Positions 12,143-22,921 of a DNA stretch of 64,000 nucleotides are shown here, one piece after another. The stretch's first letter is position 1. Every line of letters starts with the position of its first letter. Source of the stretch: Castanea sativa (Eukaryota > Streptophyta > Magnoliopsida > Fagales > Fagaceae); the NCBI RefSeq assembly GCF_040712315.1, contig NC_134015.1, positions 54,847,464-54,911,463 of the forward strand. The letters run 5' to 3'. The position numbers and the translations under genes were made by a program. The notes below the pieces were generated by a model. The model saw only the letters and a program-made list of their open reading frames with translations. It did not search any database and was not told where the DNA came from.

Positions 12143-12379
12143 TGTGCATTTGGGTTAAGATTAAAAATTAAAATTATTTCACTATTTAGCTTATTTTTTG
12201 TTACTATTCATGAGCCTACTGCACTTTTTGACATTATTCATGGATGCCACTGTACTATTTCAATTAACTTTTACCTTTATCTACAGTACTTTCAGCAATA
12301 ATTTTTCTGTTTCAACCAAATAAACGGTATCCAAACACACCCAAAGAGTTAAACGGTATCCAAACACACCCAAAGAGTT
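12143..12379. mobile_element. Decayed TGTTTGGAT-family MITE with duplicated end
   Basis: The left end is TGTGCATTTGGGTTAAG and the right end GGTATCCAAACACACCC. The last 29 bases are repeated exactly in tandem (12322-12350 and 12351-12379). Confidence 0.65.
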
Positions 12380-13275
12380 AGTGAAAATATTTAATCTCAC
12401 GTTAAAAATGAGAAAGATTAATTTATTTCTTTTAATTGTGATAATTAATATTTTAATATGTATTGATTTAGATATTAAGTTAGATACTTGCGTAAATAAA
12501 GGTGAAGGGAGGAAGTGTGAAGAATGAAAATGAACCAAATCTAAGAATGGATCGTGTTAGATTGTATTATTCTTTTTGTATTATTTTTATTATTATTGTG
12601 GTCGTACCACAAAAAAAAAAAGCAAACAATTAATCTGCAATTTGGCATAAAGAAAAAGCTGAAAGTGTATCAAAAAAAAGCTGAAAAGTAAATTTTGAAT
12701 AGAAAATGCTAGACAATCGAGGCCTAAAGTTGAACTTGGCAAGCGATGACACGCAGAAAATTCATTGAAAACTATCAATTTGTTGCTAAAGCACATTACT
12801 GTACAATCACATGTCGGTAGACAGAAAAGACACATAATATCTTGATGGGTTTAGACTTTAGAGCAATATGGTGCATAAGCTATCTTCACTGCAGGCGATA
12901 GAAAATATTATTATATCTTTACATTTGATTTCTACTAGATTCTTGACACCTATGCAATTGTTGCATCTAATTTCCAACCCCACTTTAAGTTCTAATCATC
13001 TCTTCTCTCTCATCTTATTGGTTCAAGTTCCCCAATTTCACATACAAATCGGTAAACAGGCCTGTGTACCTAACCAGTAAGCACAAACACAATAACAACT
13101 CTTTACCAGCAAGAATAACACTTAACATTCAAAGTTCAAACAACAAAGCTCACAGTCCCATTTTGTGATTCTTCTTCTTCTTCTTCTTCTTCTTCTTCTT
13201 GTCCAGCCCACTTCCACAAATTCCCTACTTGACAAGTGCTTCTTGTTGGTTGCTGCTGTTTATGGTGTTATCATC
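12380..13275. other. Intergenic stretch upstream of MIR169
   Basis: No protein gene is recognised. It includes an AAG-type run read as TTC on the plus strand at 13160-13200, and a 10-bp insertion flanked by AAAAAGCTGAAA repeats at 12653-12686. The last few hundred bases could hold the MIR169 promoter and the start of the primary transcript, but I see no clear TATA box. Confidence 0.45.
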
Positions 13276-13505
13276 AAGCTCCTACATGTGAAGGATGAGA
13301 GGTAATTTGCTGCAGCCAAGGATGACTTGCCGGAAAGCTTTCTTTATAGCTTTGTAATTTTCAGATGATAAAATAGTAAATCTAAGTATCCACTATCCAT
13401 GTGAATACATATTTATATAATCAAATGTTCATATATTTCTATTAGAATTAATCGGCAAGTTCTCTTTGGCTACATGTTTATCTCCTATTCACATGTTAGA
13501 TCTAT
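13276..13505 (+). ncRNA. MIR169: MIR169 microRNA precursor hairpin
   Basis: The 21 bases at 13313-13333 begin CAGCCAAGGATGAC and end TTGCCGG, the sequence of mature miR169 (b/c type). About 120 bases downstream, 13454-13474 (GGCAAGTTCTCTTTGGCTAC...) forms the opposite strand of the duplex with a few mismatches and G-U pairs, as the family's star strands do. Pairing continues below the duplex: CTACATGTGAA near 13281-13292 matches TTCACATGTTAG near 13489-13500, so the stem is long and the terminal loop is about 120 bases. In other plants miR169 guides cleavage of NF-YA transcripts and responds to drought and nitrogen supply. Neither target nor regulation can be seen here. The strand is set by the mature sequence. 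The limits given are those of the hairpin, not of the primary transcript. Confidence 0.92.
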
Positions 13506-14647
13506 GATGATAATTGATAATGATAATAGCAGTAATGGTGATTACTTCACTTGCAATGGAAGAGGCTTAGCGATTCAGAGATGTATAAAAAAATGTTATG
13601 GCAGTAAGTTCTCTCTTTACATTTCTCCATATGATTTTGCTTTTATTTTTATTTTTTAGATTCCTTCATATGATATGAACTCTCAATGATTTAGTTAAAG
13701 TTCACTCCGCCAATGTTTGTATAGTGCCAATTTTTTAACAACTCTACGGACCCAAATAATCTCGCAAGAAATTCATAAAGTCTGGTGTGTCTTGTCATTT
13801 TATACAAGCAAGGGTCCACCAAAATCTGAACTCATTCTCAAATACAGATAATCATATAATATGCTTCGTGCTTTCACTGCGGAACACTGATTTAAAGAAT
13901 AAACACAATTGTCAACAAAGTTTGCTTTAACTGAAATTAGTATTCCTTGGTTTGTCTTAATCAAAGAATCTTCAGCATGTGTAAAATATAAAACATGTGT
14001 TATGCAATTATAGACACGAGTTTACACTTCACATCCAAGGTAACTTTTGAGCTTGAATTGTAGTCTGTAAGTGCAAAAGCCAGATAGAGTCATTATTTTT
14101 TTTAAAAATGTTAAAATAAAAGATTGAGTGAGAAATATTAGATTGTAAAAGAGTGGAATCAAAAGAGAGAGAAAATAAGGATATTACATGGTTTGGCTTA
14201 CATTCATGGATGAAATCCTTAGCGGCTAGAGTTTAACTATATTCTTAACTATGTTACAATAAACCATAAACAGGTAAGGTAATATCGCAGTTATGGTTAC
14301 CCCTAGTTGAGCTTCCAATTTATTAATCCTCTTGGGCCATTACACAAACATATGATAACTCAAATCTTTAACACTACTCCTCAAGTTCAAGGTAGAGGCT
14401 TGATGATGCCTTGAGTTTGGAATGCAAATTTGATGTTTTTATGCCAAATAACATAGCGCATCAAATTTTGTGAAAGTTTTTTGAGAATTCCTTATTAGCT
14501 TTAGAATCTGACTTCAGCTAGAAGAATAGTAAGGTGTTTTGGGTTTTCACTCCGTAAACAATCCACGATGTTAGTGTGCCAGTTGAGATGTGATTGTTCT
14601 ATTACTGTTGTGTGTCTATTATCCATGAAACCTATTAATTAATCACT
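13506..14647. other. Intergenic stretch downstream of MIR169
   Basis: No gene or clear repeat is recognised. The first part may be 3' sequence of the MIR169 primary transcript. Confidence 0.4.
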
Positions 14648-14872
14648 TGGAATGTGTTTGGATACTGCTTATTTGCTGAAAACTGAAAACTTTTTGCTGA
14701 AAATACTATAGTAAAATAATTTTTAAAGGTATGAATAGTACTGTAGGACCCAAATTTACTTAGAAATCTATGAAAAGTGAGTTTGGTGGTACGTGAAAAG
14801 TACCACCGATACCCACTAAAAAAACGTGAACACGCGGATTGGGCAAAATGCCCAATCCAAACGCACGCTTGG
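14648..14872. mobile_element. MITE of the TGTTTGGAT family
   Basis: It opens GGAATGTGTTTGGATACTGC and closes CCAATCCAAACGCACGC. The interior has AGTAAAATAATTTTTAAAGG and ATGAATAGTACTGTAGGACCC, matching the related copies. A small inverted repeat GATTGGGCA...TGCCCAATC sits near the right end. Confidence 0.75.
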
Positions 14873-15224
14873 ACATCAATTGTCGGTCAGTAAAATTGGT
14901 AGAAAGTCGTTGTTAGGGGCCTAAATGCATTTTTCATTTTGTTTTAAATGTATTTAATAATTGGTGTTACTAATGGTTTAATTAGGCAAGTGTTTATTAG
15001 TGGGTCCAGCCAAGTAGAACGAGAAAAACTCTCATATTTGCCCCACCAATTGTTGAGTAAAAGGTTCTACTAGTGATGAGTCAATGTGATGTTCATGCTA
15101 CCACTGCCTATAGTTGTACAAAAGAGACTAACATGTTTACTTCATCCATGGTTGAGTAAAGGGTACTCCATTGATGATGGAATGCATTTACTGTTACTAC
15201 GCTTTTGTTAAGCCACATCAAAGT
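14873..15224. other. Intergenic, with a repeated phrase
   Basis: No gene. The phrase TTGAGTAAAGGGT-like followed by a start-like TGATGATG occurs at about 15052-15080 and 15152-15178, suggesting an old local duplication. Confidence 0.35.
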
Positions 15225-15413
15225 ATCATTTTGGTCCACTAGGTCTAATTTGGTCTGTTTGATCCACTTCGGCCCATTTAGTCTATTTTTGTCCATTCAG
15301 TCTATTTGGTCTACTTGGTCCATTTCGTTACTTTGGTCCATTTCAGTCTATTTTTGTCCATTCGGTCTATTTCAGTCCACTTTAGTCCACTTCAATTCAT
15401 TCTGTCCATTTTG
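15225..15413. repeat. Second field of the GGTCCATTTT-type repeat
   Basis: The motif is the same as at 10057-10440 (GGTCCACTT, GTCTATTTTTGTCCATTCGG, CAGTCCACTTTAG). It stops at the left end of the element starting at 15420. Confidence 0.85.
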
Positions 15414-15419
15414 GACTAA

Positions 15420-15836
15420 GAGTAACCACATCAGCTCGTTCAAATTTTTTGTCTATTTTACACAAAAAAACCTATTTTTTCTATTTTACACTTCCACTTT
15501 TACAAAATACCCATATCAGTTTATTTATTCTACATATTTATTCAATAAAATATTCCTTCTATTTACATTTTTTATTATTTCTTTCCCTCCCTCACTGCGT
15601 CTTCTCCGTCGAGCCACGCACCTAGCCAGCCACCCTTCAACAAAATCCTTCAACAAACCACACCCACTGAGCCACACCCACACCTATCCTTCAACAAACC
15701 ACATCCACCGATCCATCGAGCCAAACCCACTGATCCGTTGAGCCTCACCCACACCCAAACCCATTCATCGCCCACCCAATCGGCGGCAAGATAATCAAAA
15801 CCCACCAACCCACACCCACAGTCAACCAAAAACCAG

Positions 15837-15905
<69 letters not shown>

Positions 15906-16131
15906 TCCAATGAATCAGAGCAAGATCGACTCCTCGCAGCACCGCCACCTCCTTGCGATGGCCGTCGGCCTTAAGCTCAACCAAAAATGGATCAAAACCC
16001 ACGAGATTCTAGGCGACGGACTCGTCCGGCGACTCGGCTTGCTCAACCTTGTTCTTATCAGCGGCGATGGCGATCGGCGGCTAGAGGAAGAAAAATGGAT
16101 GAGATGAGAGAACGAGAGAGTTGTGTTGTGT

Positions 16132-16170
<39 letters not shown>

Positions 16171-16389
16171 GAGAGTCAGTAGGGAGGAGAGAAAAAAAAC
16201 TATAAAGAAATCAAATACACCTGCTACAGTACTCGTGTAAATTTACACGGTACTGTAGCAAAGTGTATGTTATAGATGAGTTTAGACACACTGATGTAGA
16301 GACTTTTTTGCTCAAAATGTGTAAAATTAATGACTTTTTTTCATTTTGCACATTTATACACATTTATCCATCCACTGATGTGGATGCTC
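15420..16389. mobile_element. PIF/Harbinger-like TIR element, 970 bp, no transposase
   Basis: The terminal repeats are GAGTAACCACATCAG and CTGATGTGGATGCTC. TAA flanks both sides (15417-15419 and 16390-16392). Inside are a T-rich part, a C-rich ACCCACACC part, poly(A) then CAA repeats (15836-15905), a GC-rich part (15906-16110) and a GA microsatellite (16134-16168). A near-perfect palindrome centred on GTAAATTTAC (16222-16260) follows. No transposase domain is seen, so it is non-autonomous. The GC-rich part differs sharply in composition from the rest and could be captured host sequence, but I do not recognise a gene in it. A decayed relative lies at about 31120-31256. Confidence 0.82.
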
Positions 16390-16390
16390 T

Positions 16391-17470
16391 AATTGGGCTT
16401 TAAATTGATTCTTTTTTTTAGGTTTACCTATTCAATTTTAGGCTTAAAAAATATTTTCCCCCCCTTAATTTTTGAGTTGAAAAGTATGAAATTTTATTCT
16501 ATTTAGACTACTCTTTAGTTTTGGGCTAAAAAATATAAACAAAATAAGCATTAGAAAATAGAGATATTGGCTCTAAAAAAAGTAATAAAAATTATAAATA
16601 TTAAAAGATTACCTTAAAAAAAATTTTGAGAAGAAAGATTACCTTAAAATTTAAGCTTCAACAATATAGGCATTATACTTATATTTGGAAAAAAATGCTA
16701 CAATTCTAAACTTATATAATACCTTAAACTTAATGTAAAATGTTACATATGTTCCATAGAATTAGAATTTTTTATAAATATTTTTGGATATGTTCAAATT
16801 AGTCAACTGATTATGGTATATTTAAAAATGTCATTTTAATAACATTTTCTCTATTTTTATATATATATATATATATATAGATAGATATATTATAATTGCA
16901 TGGATTTGTGACTAATTACATATTAATTAATGATAAGAATAAGTGATTAATATAAAAACTTGAAACCAAACTCATTGACCCAAACTTTTAAATTAAGTGG
17001 TATTCCTGTATGTTTTCTTATCTTCTTAATTGACCTCTCCCCAACTTATACTTGTCAACACTTAGAACCTCGATTAGATGCTGAATCCCCCCATTTATAC
17101 AGCTTACAGCCTTTTAATTTTTAAGGGCATTGAACAGAGCCAAATTTGTACAAGGACTTTGTTACAATTTGAGTAGCTAGGAACTGGCTAGGAAGACATT
17201 TGTTATATTTTAAAATATCCACAAGATAAAGTAAGTATGAGCAGGTAGGATTGTTAAGATAATACAAAGCTCCCCCCTAAGTTTGGTGTTTAAAAAAAAT
17301 AAAAAAATCATGTACCATTTGGCCTGCACCAAGTCACAAAATGACATACGAAACTGCTTACAGAAGCAAATCTTAGCTCAATTCAACTTGGCTAACCTCT
17401 CCACTTTGATTGTTTCTAACTGGTTGATTCTTTTAGACAATCCACATTTGCTTTCGTGTGATGAATGATG
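16391..17470. other. Intergenic, upstream of the CASP gene
   Basis: AT-rich with a TA run at 16859-16880. No gene is recognised. Confidence 0.45.
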
Positions 17471-17475
17471 ATTTG

Positions 17476-17483
17476 TATAAATG
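17476..17483 (+). promoter_or_regulatory. Possible TATA box of the CASP gene
   Basis: TATAAATG lies about 100 bases upstream of the CASP start codon, which would leave a 5' UTR of some 70 bases. This is a motif match only. Confidence 0.4.
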
Positions 17484-17581
17484 CATGTCTTTCCCTGACC
17501 TCCCTGTCAAGCAGTTCCAGCTTATAGCATTATCCAAAGCCTTAAACTGTAAGAGAAAAGAAGACTTTAGCCCCCATCAAA

Positions 17582-19119
17582 ATGAAGACAGAACCTAAAC
17601 CACTTGAGGCTGGTGAAACTTCCAAGCGTTTAACCCCAACACAAGGGGTCACTAGAGGGCTCTCTATAGTGGACTTAATTCTTCGAATTATTGCAGTTAT
17701 TGGAACACTAGGAAGTGCTGTAGCAATGGGAACAACAAACGAAACACTGCCATTTTTCACACAGTTTGTCCAATTTTCTGCTCAGTACAATGATCTTCCT
17801 ACTTTCACGTAAGTTATGCACCATGATGCACTATTCATTTTTTTGATTTGTTGGGATTTATTATAAGTAAATTTGTTATCTTGATATATAAAATTTTAAC
17901 TCTATTTAAGTATCTGTATCAAACAGGTTCTTTGTGATCGCGAATTCGATTGTATGTGGCTATCTTGTTGTAATTTCTCTCCCACTATCTATCTTTCACA
18001 TCATCAGGAGGGCAGCAATAAATAGTAGGATCATCTTGGTCATCTTTGACACGGTAAACATACTTTGTACTTAAAAGCAGCAAGGTAGTTTAGAACCATA
18101 CATATAGTTGCTTAGAAACCCAAAAACAAAAATAATAATTATCTCATAAGCTGTGAGAGGAATAATGCTGCATATATTGGATCAACTTATATGGGGCGGC
18201 CCATAGTTTTCAAATATAATATCTCAGAGGTAGCATATGATTAAAAAAAACTCAAAATTTGTATATTTTACCTATATTAGGTTAGTGCATTGTATAATGT
18301 TTGTATAAGTTCAAATCTTACCTAAGTCATTATAATTCCTAAAATTTGTATATAGTAAAAAAAAAACAATTATCAATGGTCAATATCATAATAATTTAGT
18401 CATATAAAGTTTAAATATAATATTTTATATAATTCTTTGCTTTATAAAAATACATAACCAAGATAGTTATGATCAAATGCCGTATATGGTTCAATTAACA
18501 TGCATCTAAAAGTCAAAGACCAAAAAATATAAGAATTGTAAATTAACATTGTTCTTATCTTGTAACATGTAAATAAATAAAAAAATTACTCATGCAATAC
18601 AACACCCTAAGGATAGTGGTTGTGTAGTAAATCAGTGGTCCATGTCATTTCTTTTAAGATCAAGCAATTAATTTTGATGATCTATATCTTTTTTAGTAAT
18701 AAGATAAAAAGAGCATATCTATGCGTGCTTTATGCTTCTTCAAAAAGCTCCAAAAATAGCATGCCTAAAGAGCGTATCATTAAATGAGCTTTATTTTTTG
18801 GCCTAGCGAAGCATTGAGAGCTTAGAGTTTCCGAGCTTTGTGCTTAAGCGCACCTAAAGCGCGCTTTTAGCAACATTGAGTGCAAAAGATCCTATTGTTC
18901 AAAAGTCAAAACTACTTTATGCTAGAAAATACATGGATGAGCTCACTTATAGATGAGCATCAGTTTTACCTCCACCCGCATTCTTTCATGGATGAGCTCA
19001 TTTATATATGAGCATCCCGTCAGGACTTGGGACACAAATAAATAAAGGATAAAGCTATTCACCATAAGCTTAAACTTCTGGAGTAATTAAAAGTCAACAA
19101 ATATGTTCCTTGCTAGAGT

Positions 19120-19169
<50 letters not shown>

Positions 19170-19976
19170 ATAAAGAATACAAATGTGTTGTATCATTATA
19201 TTAGACTAACTTGGTTGAGACCATAATTTTATTCTTTACAATTTAGCTTAGTGGCCTGCTTTATATATAAGGACAACGTCAATCTTTATCTCCTCTCTAA
19301 CTTTATTTTCTTTTTTCTTTTTTTTTTTCTTTTTTTTTAATAATTTGAGAAGAGGGTTTTAAATCTTGGATATCTCTCTGTTAGAAACATTGAAAAGTAC
19401 CAGTTGTGCCGGAGGACTCTTGGTTCATCTCTCTTTTCAATCAAAAAAATCTCATTCCCTTTTTTTGGGCTACTAAATTGCAATTTACACCCTTAAATTT
19501 TGGGATAATTTGATTGTATCTCTTAATATTATGTAATGTTTTGAAATAAACCCTTTTGTACATATACCCAATGCTTATGTATTTCTTAAGTACCACATAA
19601 TCTCAAAACAATCGTACAATAAAACTACATCATTTTGTCTACATCAGGAAAAAATTTATTTAATCCACATTAGAATTTTTTTTTTTTTTTACAATCTATT
19701 ATGCATATAATTAAAGAATCTTAAGATTTCTAATGAAAATGTATTTCAACTTTTGTTAAGGTAATGTTGGCTCTTCTTACTGCTGGAGCTTCTGCAGCAA
19801 CAGCTATAGTATACTTGGCACATAATGGGAATGCTAGTGCCAATTGGGTTGCAATCTGCCAACAATTCAATTCCTTTTGTGAGCGCACTTCTGGATCTTT
19901 GATTGGCTCTTTTGGAGGAGTACTCATGTTCATGCTGCTAATTATTACCTCAGCTGTGGCAATTTCTAGATGCTAA
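17582..19976 (+). CDS. CASP: Casparian strip membrane protein (CASP), three exons
   Basis: The 189-residue product matches the CASP family. These four-span plasma membrane proteins form the Casparian strip domain in root endodermis and direct local lignin deposition. Four membrane segments are visible at about 28-50, 77-100, 111-136 and 164-186. The conserved Arg of the first span (Arg35) and Asp of the third (Asp117) are present. The first outer loop has the CASP signature ([20 protein letters not shown]), marking a true CASP rather than a distant CASP-like protein. The second loop has [13 protein letters not shown] with two Cys (151 and 158). Exons are 17582-17808, 17927-18053 and 19761-19976; phases fit and all introns are GT-AG. 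Intron two is long (1707 bp) and AT-rich, with a long TA run. The start is the first Met and gives the usual short cytosolic N terminus. I see no sign of damage. Confidence 0.93.
19121..19166. repeat. TA microsatellite in CASP intron two
   Basis: About 23 TA units in a row. It is likely to vary in length between individuals. Confidence 0.9.
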
Positions 19977-20561
19977 TCTATGACATATAGACATCCATGT
20001 TCATTTATTAGGGTTCTGAAACCATAAATCTAGTGACATAAAATTTTTCTTAACTGCTTGTGTAACCTATTATGATTGGTACATAATATAATGTGGTGTT
20101 AGTATTTAATCCGTGTAAACTGATGTTATTTTGATCAGCACTTTTCATGTTAACCAGTTATGAAAATTGTGCCCTTAACATTTCTCTCTGTAATGGTAAG
20201 ATAAAGTATGTTAGAAGTCACGTCTATGAACTTCTTATAATGTGTTTGTATAGTCTCTTGTTGGAGTTTTGGGGCTTTGTGATTTAATAGACATGTTTTT
20301 CCTATTCTTACAAATATTTCCATTCACATAACAATATAACCTGATCTTAAGCTATGGTATATAACTATATGTTCCTTCAATCTACATCTTACATAATAAT
20401 CAACAAATTGCAGAGTTCAGCACAAAAGTCCACTGGAATTCAACATTTTTCTTGTAATCACCTTAAATTGACTGGAAATCTCAAGTTTCCAATTGATTGA
20501 GAACTGCAGCCATGCTCCCATTTTAGCATCTACATCGACACTCATACAACTCCATCTTGTA
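19977..20561. other. Tail-to-tail spacer between CASP and the PNSL2-like gene
   Basis: This holds the 3' UTRs of two convergent genes. AATAAA-like signals occur but I could not assign them. Nothing else is recognised. Confidence 0.5.
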
Positions 20562-21842
20562 CTAGGCTAAAAATGCCACAAGATCATCTATTGATTTTAA
20601 TGTCTTCTCGTAATATAGGTATGATTCATATACTTTCGGAGTGCGAACAAAATAGTCGAGCTGGAAAAAAAAAAAGTTAGTTAAATACATACAGAAATAG
20701 GAAATCTCACTAGTCGTTCAGTTGATAATTTGTAAAAACCCGAATTCTTTTTACTTGGTGTAGATAGGAGGTTTATTCTACTTTGTATAACAAAATTTCC
20801 CAACACATAAAAGGAGAATAATAAACATAGAACTATATTACAATTAATATTTCGAAAGTATATTAGAGATATCTATGCATAAAGTTTGATTATATTGTAT
20901 AACTAATTTAGATTCAATGTACTACAACCTAGTTGTAGAGCTAAATAAAGTAACCATAATCTTACTTGTAGTAACATTACTTCTAATACATGTAAAGTAA
21001 TTCTAGAATTAATTTAGATTTTAGTCTATTATTTGTTTCTTTAATGGGCCCATTGAAACATACAATTCAAAACAGTAAAAATGTAATCGTTTTATGAATG
21101 TAGGCCAAGTTGAACCACATAAATTTTTAGGTGCACCTACTTCTTTTCTCTCTCTAATTTCTGACGTAAATTCTAACAAATGCATGTGTGTACGGATATT
21201 CTTATCATAAAACCTTAATAATTTTCTAAATTAGTCTCACCAAGTTAATGGCAAGTGTCAACAATGAGCACAACCTAATTTTTATTTGCTACCAAATTAA
21301 ATATATGATGAAGATTGCCATAAACTCTTAAAAGGGATACACAAACGACATACCTCCATCATGTTATCCACCAACTCATTTGCAGTTTTAACATAATCCT
21401 TCCGGCGATTTTCCGGCAACAGAGACATAACATTTTTCATATCCTGAGAAAGATAGGCCTGCTTTAATCGAATGTAAAATAAGACATACCTCCAGGCCAT
21501 GGTGTCCAACATGTACCTAATGCTATGTAACCCCTCAGCAGTTTGTCTAATCCTAGCCACTGCATCTTCTGGTGACAACCCTGGCTCAAAATAACGTTCC
21601 TTTAGAAACGAACGTGTACCCCAATTCTGAGCAAGTGCAATTGGTGTGCCATGCACCCCAATTGCTGCCATTGAAGTTGCTAACAATGTTGCTACAAAGT
21701 TTCTTCTATGTGTCACATTTGGTTCACTAGGAAATGAGGCTCTGACTATTGGGACTGAGCTTTTCTTCCTGTGATCATGACTGTGTGGTTTGGTGAGTTG
21801 GGCATGAATGGGGGCAGTGCTTGTGTTAGTGAAGCTGGACAT
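20562..21842 (-). CDS. PNSL2: PsbQ-like lumenal subunit of the chloroplast NDH complex (PnsL2-like), two exons
   Basis: The 195-residue protein is a PsbQ-like protein of the PnsL2/PnsL3 group. These are thylakoid lumen subunits of the NDH complex that supports cyclic electron flow around photosystem I. The N terminus (1-45) is rich in Ser, Thr and basic residues, as expected of a chloroplast transit peptide. THRRNF (Arg46-Arg47) and a hydrophobic stretch then lead to ALA before QNWG, a twin-Arg thylakoid signal with likely cleavage after Ala71. The mature part has the family phrases RYFEPGLSPEDAVARI, MAWRYVLFYIRLKQ, RKDYVKTANELVDNM and YYEKTLKSIDDLVAFLA. Exons are 21842-21354 and 20660-20562, joined in phase at Glu163. 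The choice of PnsL2 over PnsL3 rests on remembered wording around AQNWGTRSF and is less certain than the family. Confidence 0.88.
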
Positions 21843-22225
21843 GGTTTTTTGGATGAATGGGAAATTGTGTCATTGTGGATTTTTGGGGCAAGTTTTGTGG
21901 CTGACCTTGTTGCCTGTTAAATCCAACATGGACCTTAGCTTCTTGCCACGTTGGAGTTATCTTGTTCTGGTGGAGGGAGAGTTTGGGACCCATCTGGATG
22001 TGGGTGAGTTTTACTTTAAGCCCAACTATGGTTGGAATTTTGTCTGGGCTTCTTTCTTTCTCTATCCTTTTTGGGCCAGATTATGGGCTTGGTTTGAAAA
22101 CAGTATTTCTAAAAATAATGTCCAATTAAATAGAGATAGAGTTGTGTAAGGATCGGGTTAAGTTAGGTTTGTGTTGGATCCTAATAAAAAAATTAAGTTT
22201 TCATTTATTTTATTAAAAAAATATC
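21843..22225. other. Upstream region of the PNSL2-like gene
   Basis: It should contain the promoter of the minus-strand gene. The open frame 21808-22149 on the plus strand looks like a shadow and has no domain. Confidence 0.45.
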
Positions 22226-22420
22226 GAAGAAAAAAAATCTAATATGTGATAGCAATAGAAATTGCTCCAATTTCCGATCCACCATTCTCCCATCCCATGT
22301 TTCTGTAGCTTTCTCCTTTACTAGTTTCTTAAGGTATGCTGAGTGTCAAGCTTCAAGCCCCAGCTCTCCATCATAGCATTTCCCCTACCATAACACTCAT
22401 GGCTTGCATGCAAGGCAAAA
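22226..22420. repeat. Duplicated intergenic segment, copy 1, first block
   Basis: It matches 39704-39920 in the same orientation. Shared phrases are GATCCACCATTCTCCCATCC, CTTTCTCCTTTA, CATAACACTCATGGCTTGCA and GAGTTATTAAGCTC / GAGCTATTAAGCTC. The later blocks of the same duplication are at 22716-22861 and 24690-25045. Confidence 0.8.
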
Positions 22421-22449
22421 TACTAGCGTATGAGTTATTAAGCTCAGCG

Positions 22450-22700
22450 GATTTCAGTTAGTTCAACTAATAAAGTCTCTAATAGTTGAATAAGATATCT
22501 GAGGTTATATCCTCACCTACACTAAAAATTAATTGATGTCTTGGTCTAATATATATCTATATATTAATTGATGTCTGAGGTTATATCCCCACCTACACTA
22601 AAAATTAATTGATGTCTTGGTCTAATATATATATATATATGAGGTTATATTACTACCTACACTAAAAATTGATTGATGTCTTTGTCTAATATATATATAT
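22450..22700 (+). mobile_element. SINE-like repeat with triplicated tail
   Basis: CAGTTAGTTCAACTAATAAAG resembles a tRNA-type A box region, and GAGGTTATATCCTCACCT a degraded B box. The segment from GAGGTTATAT to GTCTTGGTCTAATATATAT is then present three times (from 22501, 22577 and 22641). The TA-rich joints suggest slippage or unequal exchange. Confidence 0.6.
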
Positions 22701-22715
22701 AGAGGGCTATCCATA

Positions 22716-22861
22716 TACTTTTTTGTCAACTTAAATATATATATTTTTTTCGAGAATGTCAACTTAAATATGTTGAGCCAACTGAATACAAGAAAATGGT
22801 TGGAAACAATATTAAATTCTCATATATAGATTAAATTACCAAGGCCACACAAATTTTTCTT
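22716..22861. repeat. Duplicated intergenic segment, copy 1, second block
   Basis: It matches 40157-40305: CAACTTAAATATGTTGAG, CAACT(G/C)AATACAAG, AAATTACCAAG and CCACACA followed by TTTTTCTTTATTATT are shared in order. Confidence 0.8.
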
Positions 22862-22921
22862 TATTATTATTATTGTTTTATTACTTTTTTTTTTTGTGGA
22901 TAATCTGCAATATATTGACTA

